64,000 bases of DNA, taken from assembly GCA_022818135.1 (NCBI GenBank), contig JAFMSR010000019.1:28030993-28094992 (forward strand). Direction: 5' to 3'. This document shows positions 22,601-35,010 of the stretch, piece by piece. Source of the DNA: Saxidomus purpurata. Taxonomy: Eukaryota; Mollusca; Bivalvia; Venerida; Veneridae. Both the position numbers and the translations under genes were made by a program. Positions within the stretch are counted from its first letter, which is position 1, and every line of letters starts with the position of its first letter. A model generated the notes under the pieces. It was not told the DNA's origin, ran no database searches, and worked only from the letters and a program-made list of their open reading frames with translations.

Positions 22601-25102
22601 CGATTTGATATTTTCATGTTTTGTTTTGATGTTACGTTTGAGAAAGCCTAGTGTTCTGTCTGCATTTGTTGTTATTCTTGAGATGTGTGTATTCCAGCTG
22701 AGATCTTGGCTGATGTCTACACCAAGGTATTTTGCATCATTTACTGGTGAGAGTGTTTGACCACGAAGCTTATATGGGAACTGGAAATGGTTTTCTACTA
22801 CGTGTGATATGGAGGACCTGGCATTTACTAGGGTTAAATTCCATGTCTCACAGTTTTTCCCACGTTTCTAGCTTAGAGAGATCATTTTGTAACCTTTGAC
22901 AATCAGAAAGGCAGGTAACTGCAAGGTAAACGGCAGTATCATCAGCAATTAGCTGAGTCTCACAGGACCGTCTTTCACGGAACCCATGTTGCAGCTCATA
23001 GAGTATGTTGTGTTTTGAGAGATGTGTGGATAGGGTAGATGCAATTATGTGTTCTAGGAGTTTATATAGAATACAAGTTAGCGATTTGGGTCTGTAGTTA
23101 GCAGGGTCACTAGTATCACTTTTTTGAATAGTGGAGCGACATTTGCCTTCGTCCAATCGGATGGGAGTTGACCAGTGTTAAGGGATCTTTTAAAGATTAG
23201 TGATAATATGTCAAGGATCTCATGGCGGAGCTCCTTCAAGACAATTGGCTTAATAATATTTGGGCCAGCAGCCTTATCCACTTTCAGGTTTTGGAGTAAT
23301 TTCAGGACGCCGTTGGGGTCAATTTCAATGTTGGGCATTGTAGGGTATTTCCTTTTTCCTAGGGAAGTCCTGCAAAGCTGGGACAGAGACAAGGGAGAAA
23401 CACCTGAAAAAATTGACTGGAATTGTTTATTCAGAATATTTCCTTGACCAAGATTTTCTGAGGTGATTTTACCATTTGTCTGATCTTTTAACGGTGCAAT
23501 ACCTTGGTTATCTTGTCTGGCATTTTTTATAAGTGAGTAGAGGCGCTTGGTATTGAATTTATTAGTGTTTTCTGAATGTTGAATGTCTAGTATGTTTTCA
23601 ATATGTCTCGTGTGATTTCTTAATGTTTTGCTGGATGAGGTGTTTAACAGTTCTGAATTTGCTAATGTACTGATGTTGACCCTTGTGTAGTTTAACTTTT
23701 TGGTAGAGTTTGTCCCTTTTTCTGATCAATCTTTTTATATCTTGTGTAATCCATGGGAGACTTTTCTTATTTCCTAGTTTTCTTAATTGGGACAAACTTT
23801 GATACGCCTTCTTAAATTAGGAGTTTAAACCTGATCCAGAGGTCTTCAACTGGGATAACCTCTGCATCTTTCAGTGTGTTGACCTTGGAGTTACTGATAA
23901 ATTGTTTGAAATCATCCCATCTAGCTTTTCTAAATAATGAAATGTCCATAGGGGTTTGTTTATTAATGAAAGGTTTGATTCGAGCTTCAGAGATGACTAT
24001 GTTATAGTCTGAAATACCAGCTTGCACAGATACTGTGCTTACCAGAGTTGGGTTTGTTGTGAGAAATAAGTCCAATTCATTTTCATTACGTGTGGGGGAA
24101 TTAACCATTTGTACGAGATCATAGTCATCATGGATTTCGAGACACTTATTATAAGACTGGGTGTTTGTGCTATTAGGTTTCATTTGAGGTATATGGTCAG
24201 AGTCCCAGGTGAGGTTGGGGGTGTTAAAGTCACCAAAAATCCATTTGGTGCCTTTAAGGGGTCTGGTTAGATCCAGTGACCTTTCAACCTCAATGAGACT
24301 CATGAGATCAGTCTCCATATAAAAACTCGACATATACATGTATCTAACTGCTGAATTTTTATACTTTATCAAATAATTTTATAACATTACATGGACTTCG
24401 CTCAATACGTTACGGGCTCAAACTGATACGGTAACCTCTTAATATTCTCACCTCCACTCTCTGAAGATGCATAATTGGATCAACAAATCGCTTTCGCTGT
24501 TGTAAGAGTACCTGGTATCGGCCACGATTGTACTGGGTATGACGTCACTCAAGACTAGCGATTCCGAAACTGCCGCTCGTAGGTTTCCGGAAATATTATC
24601 GTCACTTTCCGTACAGGTGTGTTATTTTGAGAACTTTATTGGCTTACGGACATGTAACCACTCGGTATTTTTCAGTCAACAATTATCCAACTTGTATAAG
24701 CTGACGAATAATATTCTAATGTTAAAACGAAAAATCGTTAATAAATGGGACCTTTAAGGGTTTGAAAAAATATTTCCAGCAATACCAGTAATATTTTAGA
24801 ATCGTTAGATACTGTTTGATAATTTTAATTGAAAAGAACGAAATAATAATTATATATACCTGACTTCCTGCTATGTCCGCTTGCTTTTTATATTCTTTCA
24901 AGTTCACCATCATTTGTTGCACAGCTTCTTCGTACGATTGTGCCTTCTGAACTGGAATCACAACAGGGTGTTCATAAACAGCAGCTTTGTAAAACTTCAT
25001 CTCATCGTTGTTTGAAGGCGGCATCAGGAAACACTCGACGACATTATTTAAGTGAAAAGATAACAAAATACCCAGACACAAACTGATATGCCTTGGAATC
25101 AT
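19682..25102 (-). CDS. Vanin/pantetheinase-like amidohydrolase V1, two exons
   Basis: Exon 1 (25102-24860) gives residues 1-81, with a hydrophobic leader and the family motif FYKAAVYEHPVV. It ends in Gly-Ser-Gln at a phase-0 GT donor. Exon 2 (20926-19682) follows a TTTTAG acceptor and completes 495 residues. The nitrilase-superfamily triad is present: Glu90 in FPEDGIYGY, Lys191 in RYHKQNLFF, Cys223 in FTCFDILF. The SGIYTP and FPTAWMDALP motifs of vanins follow. Vanins hydrolyse pantetheine to pantothenate and cysteamine outside the cell; biotinidase is the nearest alternative. The protein ends IGRVYESD without a hydrophobic GPI-type tail, so I infer a secreted form. The intron (3.9 kb) carries a LINE inside a TTAA-flanked element. 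The family is certain; substrate is inferred. Confidence 0.93.
21517..24753. mobile_element. TTAA-flanked inverted-repeat element in the V1 intron
   Basis: AGGTCCCATT at 21517 and AATGGGACCT ending at 24753 are inverted, and TTAA abuts both ends (21513-21516 and 24754-24757). This fits piggyBac- or Kolobok-type target choice. Beyond the 10-bp termini the two sides are only weakly similar. No transposase was seen. A LINE occupies most of the inside. Confidence 0.5.
22270..24372 (-). mobile_element. Truncated CR1/L2-like LINE
   Basis: On the minus strand, in order: the C-terminal half of an APE-type endonuclease (GDFNTPNLTWDS, then GISDYNIV, where His of the usual SDHN is Tyr); a linker; RT fragments (LKVDKAAGPNIIKPIVLKEL, SDWTKANVAPLFKK, DPANYRPKSLTCILYKLLEH, YELQHGFRERRSCETQLI); a jump straight to ADDTAVYL; and a thumb/C-terminal part with KYLGVDISQDLSWNTHISRI and WSTLENRRQASKL. 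The RT palm between the QLI and ADD segments is deleted, frameshifts are present and the 5' end is missing, so it is dead. It lies in the same orientation as V1. Confidence 0.88.
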
Positions 25103-26943
25103 GTTGTGAAAATAATAGAATTTGCTTTGTACAACAAAACAATACAGTATGTCAGGCTAAAGTCGAATAAGTAATGTTTCGCCAGAGCTGACTTAAATAC
25201 CTGAGATTTGTGCGTCAGACATGACATGCTTATTTTCCTTCGAGATTAGATATCTGCAGTTTTTGGTAACTCTGATGAAAAAAAGCATTATTATTAACCA
25301 GCCATCCAATGAAATTACAGTTTTAAATCAAAACATATAAAACAGGAAGTGTTTATATCAACAACATACATTCGTTGCCTGTTAAGATCAGAATGCAAAA
25401 GATCTGGCACAAAGTACAAATACTTGACCATGATTTAGTAAAAAATAACTGCCACTTGTTCTAAAAAAAGCAAACAAACTACGGAGATAACAGCGGAATT
25501 GTTAATTTGTCAAATAACATCTGGCAAAAGAGCGCATTATTGACCTTTACAAAAACGACAGATTTGGTTTCGCTTGAATATGCCTAGCAAATATTTTCTA
25601 GTTCTTTTTGAAAACATTTTACCTCTTCGAAGAAACTTCCGTGGGCTTATAGAATTCGGTTCGTCCGTCCGTCCGTCATTCTTTCCGGCCCTAATTTCTT
25701 GTCGGGAGCATAACTCCACATTACTTAAACTTCATACATGACAGTGCACAATGAGGGGAAGTGCAGTGTCCAAGAACCATAACTCAACCTTATCTAATTT
25801 TATATGACCCCCTTTGTTACATTTTCTTGATTTTTCTTGTCCAGAGCATAACTCCAAAGGTACTAAAGGGAATTCCTTGAAACTTAATACAGTGATAGAG
25901 CACAATAAGAGGAAGTGCAGTGTATAAGAACCATAACATTATTTTGCCTGATTTTTAGCATACTTAACAAAGAAGCGGTCATGGTGAGCTTTTAGGATCG
26001 TTGAATGTCCGTCGTCCGTCCGTCCGTCCGTCCGTTCACAATTAGTTTGTTTACACTCTAGCATCTACATTTTTTTAACAATCATAATGAAACTTGAACA
26101 CAGCGTATATAGCTATAAGACCTCGGTTGAGTTCGATTATTGACTTTATCGGATCAGTACTACCTGAATTATGACCTCTGTCCTAATTTAACAAAGATGC
26201 AAGATTTAAAGGTCCATTACTAAAACCATGTAGAATTTGCTGGAATTGTAACCGGGAAAAAAAGTTTGAAACTGATTTCTAAAACTTTACAATAGCCGTG
26301 GAGTATTTCCCTGTTTGAACTACTGCTGCAGATAAACAAGTGAATGTTTGTGTATTTTCTTAGGTTGACCTTGGTGGTCTTTTTGTCCTACTTTCGCTTT
26401 ATTGCATGTTGTTCACAGTCAATAACATATGTTGCAGATAATTGGCACTTCCATTCATATACAACCTATTTACAGCCTCTTTCTGCGAGATGTTTGGAAA
26501 ATTACAAAGATTTTTGAAAACTTGACAACCTACTTTCGTTTATAAAAATGCAAAAAATAAATTATTATTTCTTTTGTTTAACTCAAATTTTCAAACACAA
26601 TAGGGTCGGATTCGATGTAGTTAGTCATATTTTCCGTTTGAAAAGACCCCTGTTACAATTCAGGATTAAAAAGAAATTCGATTTGGTCTTAGTAATGGAC
26701 CTACAAGTATGTTTACACTCTAGGACCTTCATTTTTTCACTAATTCTATACATATTTATAGAGAATGTGTATGATCTCGGATAAGTTCAAATATGGGCTT
26801 GATCGGATAAGTTCTTCGAGAGTTATGTCCCTTTCAATGCATTCAATTTAACCAAAAATCATATTTACAGAGAATGTGTATAATCATAAGATCTCGGATG
26901 ATTTCAAATATTGGCTTTATCGGATTAGTTTCTTCCAGTAGTG
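25103..26943. other. V1 upstream region and dispersed repeats
   Basis: About 400 bp of V1 5' flank contain no clear TATA box. From about 25640 onward come two units, 156 bp apart, of a dispersed repeat (AGTGCAGTGT then AAGAACCATAAC), related to sequence at 63.4-63.75 kb. (GTCC)n stretches lie at 25662 and 26010. Several copies of a unit with TTTACACTCTAG and ATCTCGGATGA also recur at 32.43-32.7 kb. No gene was seen. Confidence 0.6.
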
Positions 26944-28489
26944 CAGTACAGTGGGGTTGGACCGGAAATTTTTTTTAACAGAAATGAATCCTTCACCATG
27001 ACTTTGCAAATGTACTACTTTTTAACATAAAGAAAAGTTCCCATTGATAAGTGTGGTGGAAATGTTATTTTTGGGTATTTTCATGTTTTTTCGATGTTTT
27101 AGATGGGAATTTCTGTAATTATATTTCTTATTTTGATTATTTTCAACAAATATTTATGTTTGTTTCAATTTTTAATTCAAAACTACTGTTACTATGTAAT
27201 GAAAAAATTGAGTGGAAATTGTCCATATTCACTTATTTTTGGGGGCATTTTCATGCTTTTTTTTGTTGTTTTAAGTGGGAATTTTTGTAGTTTAATTTTT
27301 TGTTTTTTTTTATTATTGTCAACAAATATTTTTGCTATTTCTAGTTTTTGATTGGGAGCTACTATAACTATTCAATAAAAACTTTTTGAGTGAATATTTT
27401 CCAAATGCGACAACATTTTGGGGTAGTTTCGTGCTTTTTTGCCGTTTTAAATGGACATTTCTGTAATTTAAATTCTTTTTTTGACGATTGTCAATTCATA
27501 TTTATGCTAATTTTGTTTTTTTCTATTTAAAACTACCTAAGCTTTGAACTAAAACATATGTGGTTGAAAATATCTATATTCATCCAATTTTTGGGGCATT
27601 TTCATTCATTTTTGATGTTCTAAGTGGTATTTTTTTATTTTGATCATTCGTTTTTATGTTATTCCTAGTTTTATCTAAATCTACTGTATCCATGAATTAA
27701 ATATCTGAGCGAATTTTGTCCATATACACAAACTATTTTGGGTAATTTTCATGTTTTTTTTATGTTTTAAATCATATTTTCTGTATTTCATTTACGTGTC
27801 AAAGAAAATGCGATACACAGGGATCGCTTTGTCTGTCAGTTGGACCAGTCCTTCAGTCCGTCAGAAAAACATAATGTTGGCTATAACCTTGCCAATTCTT
27901 AAGCGCTCTTCAACAAACTTTCGAATTATATTGCTTATGACAAAAGGCTCGTGATGTCACCCATTGTTTTAGGTCAAGGTCATTTTTGACAGAGTCATGC
28001 TCATTTTGTACTTAGATTTTGTCACGAGAACGTAACGTTGGCTATAATTTTGCCAATCTTAAGATTTCTTCATCAAACTTTCAAATTGTATAGCTTATGA
28101 CAAAAGGGTCATGATGCCGCCATATTTTGTAGGTCAAGATTATATTTGACAGAGTTATACCCCTTTTTGTACTTTGATTTTGTCACAGAATTATTGGTTA
28201 TTATGACAAAGTGTAAGAGGAAGGGCGACACAAGTGTTCTACTGAACACCTATCTAGTTTAAATTTGATTATTGTCAACATTTATATCCTTCATATTTTT
28301 TCTATTCTACTAGCACCTTGATTCTTGTTAAATTGGGTGGAAATGTATCAGTTTGACCAACTTTTGGGTCATTTCCTTGTTCTTTTATGTTTAAAGTGGT
28401 AATTACCTAAACAGATTATTCAAGTTTTATTTTTTCTCAGCATATTTATTTGTCACATAGTCTCGTATTTATTATTACTATCAGCTGAA

Positions 28490-29057
28490 TTCTAGATGAT
28501 TGTGCAAATAGTACATGCACGTGGACATCAACCAATTCTAGCTAGCAAACAATCAAACAAGCTGGATTCAACAGAAAACCAGTCTATATACTTTGCCCAG
28601 GAGATCGAAGATGCAATAAAAGAAAAAGCAGTAACACTTGTAAGTTGGATTGATCTCCAAAGAGCATTCGATAAAGTCTGGACTAACTGTCTCCTTGTGA
28701 AGCTACTACTGAATGGAATTAATCAGGGACACAATGTACAAATAGAACAAGTCCTATCTGTTCAATGCAAGGGCTAGAGTCTGTGTTGATGGGATACAAA
28801 GTTGTAAATTCTTACAACCACATACTGGCCCTCAATGAAATGTGTTGTCACCTACCCTCTTTCTTCTTTTCAAAAAAGCTTCCAAGAGGATTTGCAGCTT
28901 CTTCTATGCAGACTACCTTGTGTTTCGATGCATCAACTGCTATATTTAGGATGCAGCAACCTGCGGACATGCTTTCAACATGGACAGAAGACTGGTGCGT
29001 ACATGTAAACACAGGAGACAATAAAGCTAGCGATAATACATAAGTTAGTTGACACTT
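28490..29057 (+). mobile_element. LINE reverse-transcriptase fragment
   Basis: An open stretch at 28496-28777 reads IYFAQEIEDAIKEKAVTLVS then WIDLQRAFDKVWTNCLLVKL, the RT fingers/palm of a non-LTR retrotransposon. A second frame at 28850-29020 carries LPRGFAASSMQTTLCFD and RMQQPADMLSTWTEDW. The catalytic YADD is not preserved. It corresponds to 14840-15420 in copy 1. Confidence 0.75.
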
Positions 29058-29694
29058 ATACAGGTTTTCACAGACTTATCGTTCTTACGTACTCTTCAGC
29101 GTTAAATAGCACAAACGGTTATTGATCGGCGAATGAGGGGGGCAGTTTCGGCCCGATAACGGAAGCGTATTACTGTTTTAATGTATCATGAATGAATAAT
29201 TCTATGATTAGCGGTTATTTTGTTAAATTATTAACTTATTTCTACTATAGATTATATCCTTACTTAAATAAGTATATTTTTGTAACTTTAATTGTAGAAA
29301 ATTGAATTGATAACATGGATAAAAGAAAGGAATCGCCGGCGAAGGCTTTATTTACAATTTCATGAATGTACATAGATCTAAATGATTACAGAAATAAATA
29401 AAACTGTACTTTCAGCATTTCAACAAAATATTAGTAATGTATTTCTTAATAAGTTAAGTAAATTCGTACTTGTATTAGAATTAAAAACTAAAGCAAAATA
29501 CGTGGTGTGGGAGTTTTCTCAGGTTCTTCAGACAGAAACACTTCTACAGCGGATTTTGTGTATCAACTTTTGATATAACTGTAAATTACTTGAAAATACT
29601 TTATCATCTAAACAAAAGAATAAAGAAGTTATGAAGTAAATATCAATAAAACGTTTTGCAAAACGGAGGGTGTCTTTTACACATGTTGGATTGT

Positions 29695-30326
29695 ATATAG
29701 AATTCATGTAAACAAGTCAATAAGAGTGGTCGCCAGTCAAAATTTGCAGGTGTATGTAGAATTTTGACAAGAAGCGGTCGGATTCAATGTGTGTCATGAC
29801 TTAATCCTACAGACAACAGTTTTCCCTTTCAGATGAGAGCGATAAGCTCATACACTATGGTAATGTTGCAGAGAAATCGACTTCTAAGTATAAATGCGCT
29901 CTGGCGTGTTGCATATCTTCTATATATATATGACATACTAGGGTGAAAGCGAGAATTTGAAAAAAGAGTTTCAATTATTATTTGCTGTCCAAACCCCGAG
30001 TATCTGTGAGTAAGGCGTGTTTAATTTGACAAATATTGCCTGTAAATGATTGAACTGGTGAAAATCAGACTAGTGAAGACATGATCAGTTATTTTTGTAA
30101 TTATGTGGAACCTTAATATGTGGCGTTACTGTAAGAGCTTTGAAAATTGAGATTAAGAATCCACATATTATAGTGCTTGATATCAAGTAATATGAATTAC
30201 CATATTATTACATAGAATAAAGGCACTGTCATATCTCCAGTTGTACACGTTTTTATTTTATCTTTCTTTCTACACATCAACTCAAAAAGTTATGAAGTAA
30301 ATATCAATAAAACATTTTGCAAAATG
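29695..30326 (+). repeat. Dispersed repeat R, copy R1
   Basis: Begins TATATAGAATTCATG and contains ACAGTTTTCCCTTTCAGATG, GACTTCTAAGTATAAATGCG and CCCCGAGTATCTGTGAGTAA. It matches 35651-36225 in the same orientation and 35011-35284 in reverse. A 33-bp piece of the MITE terminus found at 35617-35650 precedes it. A 39-bp direct repeat (AGTTATGAAGTAAATATCAA start) lies on both sides, at 29627 and 30288. Confidence 0.75.
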
Positions 30327-31774
30327 TCAAAACAAACTTGAAAATGGAAGCAAATAATGATAAATAGTAATGGAAAGTACACCGTGAGAGCTTTTTATCA
30401 TTTCGCACACGGACCTATACTAACTTACAGCTTAATAACACATCAATCATGGCTTAAAAATAATCTACTAACGATTATTTTACGATGTCAGCAACATATT
30501 CTAGAGAAAGCAAAGTCATATGAATAGTTTTGGAATAGTTAGAAAAACTGACCCGTGTACATAGTTCCGCAATCAGTTTGAAAACAGATTGAAAAAACAG
30601 GTGAAAAAAGTTTAAATAATAAAAATTGGAAAGTGTTGCCATACTACTGAAAGAAGTAAATGAAAACAGAGAAAATGCTTTAGAAATGCTAACATACTTC
30701 TACAATTAGAAGTAAATAAACGGGTTTACGGGCAGGTTTTAGTTTTTACATAGTTCCGCAATCAGTTTTGTTTATACCATATAATCAACATACTCTTGTT
30801 GTAAAAATGTTTGTTTACCAAGCCATCTAAAATACTGCAAGACGCTCTTATTGTCTTAACATATTTTTTTTCAAATTATGTATTTGATACAGAAAAATTA
30901 AACAAAATTATGTTAATAATGGTGTTAACTATGTTTTAGTTTCTTTATTTCCACTGAATCTGTCACAGAGTCTTTGTTCGTCAACTAGCAAGAATATGTT
31001 TCAAAATGTATCCGTTCTTTATAATAATTCACTGATTTATAGTTTTTTTTTACATGAATTATTAGTGTCAGTATACTACAATATTATGACATCCCGACCA
31101 AAACAAACACAGTAAACATTAAAGGGGAAAATAAAAATCGAAAAAAGCATGCACCCACCCACCAAAGACAATAGCGCTCTACCTTAAACCATAACTCAAG
31201 CATGTGGACTTCACAATTTAGTGATGTGTTATAAACTGTTGATGTGTAAGATTGAAAGAACAGCTCAACTATTTCTATGGTCGAGCATCTGGAGGAGACA
31301 TTGAACTAGTAAATAAGTGCCAGTTTGAATAATTTCATCATTTGACTTTGTCAGGAAACTTGCACAAAAATTGGATATTTTTCATGTAAGTAACTCAAGA
31401 ACTGAAATGACATGTTTTAACAATATTTGCAACAAAACACACTAATACAGGTTCTAAAAGCTTATATAACAGTAATTTGGTTGTGTATTATGTCAAAAGA
31501 CCACCAGACTACATTTTAGTGATATCATCATGTTTTCACTGGTGGCCATTTTGTTCCGGGGCAAGTTACCTTAAATACCATACATGTGGATTTACTTGAA
31601 TAAAATCAGATGACGAAGGTTTTCAAAATTAGTTTTATGGTTTTCGAATAACGATTATTCCTTTTATTCTGCATTCCCGAGCAACACAAGTCCCTTCAGT
31701 GCCTTGATTTCCTTTGTGTATTTTTTCTGTTACATCAAAACTAGCCTCTATTATAATAACGGAAGTGGTTTAGT

Positions 31775-32014
31775 TTGCTGACTCAAAATAACTTCACCCT
31801 TTTGGTTGAAAGCGTTAGCATCGAGCCAGACATTTTATATGACAAAGTAAGAAGTTTAAAACCGGAGGTAAAAGTCTTGTACTTGTTCTTCGGAGAAATC
31901 CTATTTACCTGTTTATATATTTTCATTCAGCTTATATTTTTATTTCTTATCACTGTAAATTGTTTTGCATGTAAAAGTAGTCAGTTTTCATTAAACAAAA
32001 GAAGAAACAGGTGA
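31775..32014 (+). other. Second copy of the small hydrophobic open frame
   Basis: 79 codons, counterpart of 17313-17573, with the same KVRSLKPEV and TCLYIFIQL core and a TGA that shortens the basic tail. Again no ATG at its head. Function unknown; see the first copy. Confidence 0.3.
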
Positions 32015-32428
32015 AAAGTGAAAATAAACAAATGACCATGCAATACAAAGTAATATGACGTGTTTGTTACTAAAAACAACCATTTGACATTGACCTTCAA
32101 TTAAAGGTCAAGTGTAAAAATGTCTGTAAAATGTTCAAAATTGATTGCTTATCAAAATGTTTAAAAGAAATAATACAAAAACCATTAACATATACCAAAA
32201 TATTGCAAAAGATGCAATAAGTAATGGTGAACTTAACCCTATTTAACATTTAAAGGGCGTGACCTTGACCTTGAAAATAGACTACATTTTGTATTTCCAC
32301 CAATGGAACTTTTGGGAACTTTGTGGTTTCTGAAACTACAGATGTTGGTGATACGGAAAATACAAGTTTCATTTCTGTTCAAATTCATTCCCACTTTAGC
32401 ATATTTTTAAGATAGGTTGACTGTACTA

Positions 32429-33351
32429 CAGTGTTTACACTCTAGCACCTTCAATTTTTCACTATTCCTAATCATTTTTACAGAGAATTTGAATGATCGT
32501 TAAATCTTGGATGAGATCAATAATAGGCTTGATCGGATTAGTTCTTCTAGAGGTAGGACAGTTATTTAGCAAAACATTCAATATTTAACAGTGTTTACAC
32601 TCTAGCACCTTAATTTCTTCACTGATTCTAATCAGTGTTGATGAAACTTGGCAGGGCTGGTCCTTGCATGAAGCTCTACCAAAATTGATCAAAGAATTCC
32701 GTTCCCATTTGTAGATCTCTGGTTGCCATGGCAACAAATAGGAAAAACGTAAAAAATCTTCTCTGATACTACAAGTCCTAGAGCTTATTTATCTCGAATG
32801 TAAAGTTACCTAGTGGATCTCAACTAAGATCAAATTATGACCCGGGGGGTCACTTGTTTTTACATAGGCTTATATAGGAAAAACTTTAAAAATCGTCTCC
32901 TCTGAAACCACAAGGTCTTGAGCTAAGGTATTTAGCATGAGGCATAACCTAGTAGTTCTCTAACTTGATTGTTCAAATTATGACCCCTGGGTCAAAACTG
33001 ACTTCGTCCGTAATCACTTGTTTTTACAAAGGCTTATGTAGGAAAATTAAAAAAATCTTCTTCTCTCGAACCACAAGGCGTAGAGCTGAGATAAATGAGT
33101 CATATAGAATTATCGTATGAATGTTTTATTGTATTTACAGTTAACAAAAGATGCCAATGTTTAGGTAATTTAGTTAAACTGTCATGTATGTTGAAGTGAA
33201 GAATGTGTATACATTTTGAAAGATTTCAATTGAACTATTTTTTCTCTATCAATGAGTGTTTGTCGGGTACGTCTGCTATAGTTAATATTGCTTTAGAAAA
33301 TGTTCATTCATTTATTCACATATTCTTGCTGCATTATTTTTTCTCTAAGAA
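32429..33351. other. Dispersed repeat cluster
   Basis: Two starts of the GTGTTTACACTCTAGCACCTT unit (about 32430 and 32590), then a second family with GATGAAACTTGGCAGG, AGGAAAAACTTTAAAAATCG and repeated ATTATGACCC boxes (32640-33110). A related block is at 34170-34520. No gene was seen. Confidence 0.6.
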
Positions 33352-33426
33352 TTCGTTCGTCCGTTCGTTCGTTCGTTCGTTCGTTCGGTCGGTCGGTCGG
33401 TCGGTCGGTCGGTCGTTCGTTCGTTC
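33352..33426. repeat. (TTCG)n / (GTCG)n microsatellite
   Basis: Tetranucleotide runs: TTCG units, then GTCG units, then TTCG again, about 75 bp. The Arg/Ser-Val-rich ORF over it is an artefact. Confidence 0.95.
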
Positions 33427-33536
33427 TATCAATCATTTACTGCATAAATGTTGTTTCTTTTCAGAAAGCCACATTGTAAGTAAGTCAAATATTTTGTACA
33501 TTTACTTAATGTGTTAACCTTCTATAATTAAAGATT

Positions 33537-33575
33537 TTATTATTATTATTATTATTACTATTATTATTATTATTA
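33537..33575. repeat. (ATT)n microsatellite
   Basis: About 13 ATT units with one ACT interruption. Confidence 0.95.
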
Positions 33576-35010
33576 CTTTTGAAATTAAGAAATAAACAAA
33601 ATGATACTAACCAGAACAACTTAGAGATTATCAACTTCTATTGTTGGCTAATTATTGCTTTCAATGGAATATGTGCAAACAACTGATGGACACAGGTTTG
33701 TTTTAACAAATACAAACAATCACATTACATAACAATTGAGAAGCTAGATAGATTTTGAAAACGTTGTCTGCAGTCAATTGACATGGATTACTTAATTATG
33801 ATAGATGCCACTACAGTGGTGTCGCTCTCTTGACAAAACTGCCCTCTTCTTAATTTTTGTAAAGGGTGAAGACAAATAATATAGTCATGATGTGAAAATT
33901 AATGCCCAAATCCTGCTATGTCAAATTAGGTGTTGATTAACAACTTTGATTGATTGCTGGTTGATTTACTATGAATATTGAAGGATTCTTAAATAATATT
34001 GGGATAAATGTTTAGTACATTGAGATAAAGGTAAAGGTCACAGACTGTGAGACAACACTTCGAGGGCATTTGTCTCTTAGAAGTGGTAGCTCTTGTTCTT
34101 TTATAGGAAACGCATTTTATTCAGAAAATTACATACATGTATTTATCATTGCATGACGATACTTCTCGTTATGCTTTGTAGCTCACCTGGAACTTTCCAT
34201 CGCTCACTGTCCGTCTGTCGTCCGTCAACATTTTGCTTCAAACGGCATGTCCTTTGAAACCACTGAGCCAACGTTGATGACACTTGGCTGTAAATTTCCT
34301 TGCATAAAGCTCGAACAAAGAACTCCATTCCTTGCACAACTCTGTTTGCCAGGTAAAGATTGAAAAAAGCTCTTCTTTTCAAAAAGCGGAAGGCACCGAG
34401 TTTAGATACTTAGCATTTATCATCGCATATAAGACATCTACCAAGACTGTTTAAATCATGACCCATGGATTAAAATTGACCCCGCCCTTGGGGTCACTTG
34501 ATAAACATTAGTTTATATAGGAAAATCGTATTCATTGAAATCGGTTATCCCGATAAAGCGGGAGCGACTGGATGAAGCGGGAGCGACTGCCAGAAAGTGG
34601 ATGATTTTTGTCTATTTTCTTGGTATACTATTATATCTAACTTATAACGTAGTTAATAGTATTAAAGGACGATGGTTCATACACTAAGTGATCTTTGTAG
34701 ATTTAAATTTGGTAAAGTATTACTGGAGGAAAAACCAAATTTCTCGTCGGAAATGGTTAAAACCAGGTCTACGAGTCCATATAATTATGCTAAAGTAACG
34801 ACGAACCAACCAATATTTCTAACTCATCCGATAGAACTGTTGTATTAACTACACTCTCTCCGAGTTTTAACCTATAGAACGATGTTTTGATGATGATATC
34901 GATCTTTAAAGTTGACCAAATACCGTTGAAAATGATAAAGCTGGCGCGACTAAAAATGTAATATATCTTTCGAAAAAGAAGGTCCAGTAAGGCCACAGAC
35001 CCGGGTTTTG
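33576..35010. other. Intergenic with dispersed repeats
   Basis: 34030-34520 holds a dispersed non-coding repeat that includes a GTCCGTCTGTCGTCCGTC stretch and is related to 32.6-33.1 kb. A 16-bp unit (GAAGCGGGAGCGACTG) is nearly repeated at about 34552-34590. No gene was seen. Confidence 0.5.

Larger units (their letters stand above)
26945..32428. mobile_element. Large TIR-bounded composite element, copy 2 (5.5 kb)
   Basis: The left end AGTACAGTGGGGTTGGACC and right end GGTTGACTGTACT match the termini of copy 1 at 13269-17957. Sequence collinear with copy 1 covers 26945-29057 and 31566-32428 at about 90% identity by eye. The middle (29058-31565) is unrelated to the matching part of copy 1. 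It contains a repeat (R1) at 29695-30326 in place of the RNase H portion of the LINE. Dispersed repeats of one family abut both ends, suggesting insertion into them. Confidence 0.65.

Noticed and set aside
33203..33517. ORF containing an Arg/Ser/Val repeat
   Set aside because: It comes from the (TTCG)n/(GTCG)n microsatellite.
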